From positions 1 to 22,621 of the forward strand of contig JAITCV010000168.1 of the NCBI GenBank assembly GCA_031282905.1: DNA of 22,621 nt, read 5' to 3'. Position numbers and translations under genes: made by a program. Positions 22,292 to 22,621 of the stretch are shown here, piece after piece (the stretch's first letter is position 1; each line of letters opens with the position of its first letter). The notes under the pieces are model-generated. The model searched no databases. It saw only the letters and a list, made by a program, of their open reading frames with translations, and was not told the origin of the DNA. Source of the stretch: Azoarcus sp. Lineage in GTDB: Bacteria; Pseudomonadota; Gammaproteobacteria; Burkholderiales; Rhodocyclaceae.

Positions 22292-22621
22292 CTATCTGAA
22301 ATGAATCCTGCTGGCCACCACTTCCGGCAACCATGGCTTGGCCGCGATCACCGCGGTCTCCAGCGGCGGCGCAAACAGCGCGTTCGCCCACCACGGTTCG
22401 CGCGCCATGCCCGCCAGCCCGCCCAGCAACACCGCCACGAATGCAATCGCCAAACCCCGCGCGATACCGAAGATCGCGCCAAAAAAACGGTCTGTCGCCC
22501 GCAACCCCACCGCTTTCAACATCTCGCGCAGCAAAAACCGCAACAGCGATACAAACAACAACACCGCGACCACCACCAGCGCGAACGCCGCCACCATGCG
22601 CCAGCCCCGATCCGCGATCAC
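22292..22621 (-). CDS. cvpA: CvpA family membrane protein, N-terminus outside the window
   Basis: The frame is open at the right edge, so only the last 109 residues are seen. They contain two strong hydrophobic segments (MVAAFALVVVAVLLFVSLLRFLL and GIARGLAIAFVAVLLGGLAG) with the conserved RATDRFFGAIFGIARG between them, characteristic of CvpA, an inner-membrane protein first linked to colicin V production and found next to purF in many proteobacteria. The stop is TAG at 22292-22294. The GTG at the edge is an internal codon, not a start. Confidence 0.9.
   Translation of the reverse strand: MIADRGWRMVAAFALVVVAVLLFVSLLRFLLREMLKAVGLRATDRFFGAIFGIARGLAIAFVAVLLGGLAGMAREPWWANALFAPPLETAVIAAKPWLPEVVASRIHFR

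Noticed and set aside
20833..22299. 488-codon plus-strand frame opposite purF
   Set aside because: purF is certain; this frame is its antisense shadow.

Overview
The window is a high-GC, Gram-negative chromosomal segment. The right end (cvpA, purF, metZ in tight head-to-tail order on the minus strand) is an arrangement I associate with Betaproteobacteria. Together with two TonB-dependent receptors, an RTX protein and a MenA-type prenyltransferase, it suggests a free-living betaproteobacterium, perhaps near Rhodocyclales/Sterolibacteriaceae. The class is a reasonable inference; the family is a guess.

Layout: (1) 1-525, the C-terminal end of an RTX (calcium-binding nonapeptide) protein on +, facing a TonB receptor, with a strong hairpin between them. 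(2) 712-5424, a minus-strand set: FMN nitroreductase, an orphan NMT1/SsuA-type Tat lipoprotein binding protein, and a TonB receptor with an unusual coiled-coil N-terminus. (3) 5742-16159, a divergent plus-strand set: 2x[4Fe-4S] ferredoxin, fumarate-reductase/AprA-like flavoprotein, second TonB receptor, fused two-domain ABC permease, ABC ATPase, Fe(III)-type binding lipoprotein, and an ACMSD-like amidohydrolase. (4) 16162-16497, a decayed IS630 transposase fragment, a terminator, and a promoter with an inverted repeat, leading to a small two-TM protein (16498-17034). (5) 17153-22621 on minus: cvpA (partial), purF, metZ, a small lipoprotein, a MenA/UbiA-type prenyltransferase and a radical SAM protein.

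The 3.5-16.2 kb block reads as one import-and-process locus. Outer-membrane receptors, periplasmic binding proteins and an inner-membrane ABC transporter would bring in a small molecule or metal complex. A flavoprotein/ferredoxin pair, a nitroreductase and a metal-dependent hydrolase/decarboxylase would then act on it. The substrate cannot be read from the sequence. The lipoprotein/prenyltransferase/radical SAM trio is a second possible pathway, carried downstream of the purF-metZ housekeeping genes.

Two perfect tandem duplications (18 bp and 19 bp) sit exactly on translation-initiation regions, one before the second TonB receptor and one before the prenyltransferase. The 331-bp gap before the flavoprotein is dense in short inverted and tandem repeats.
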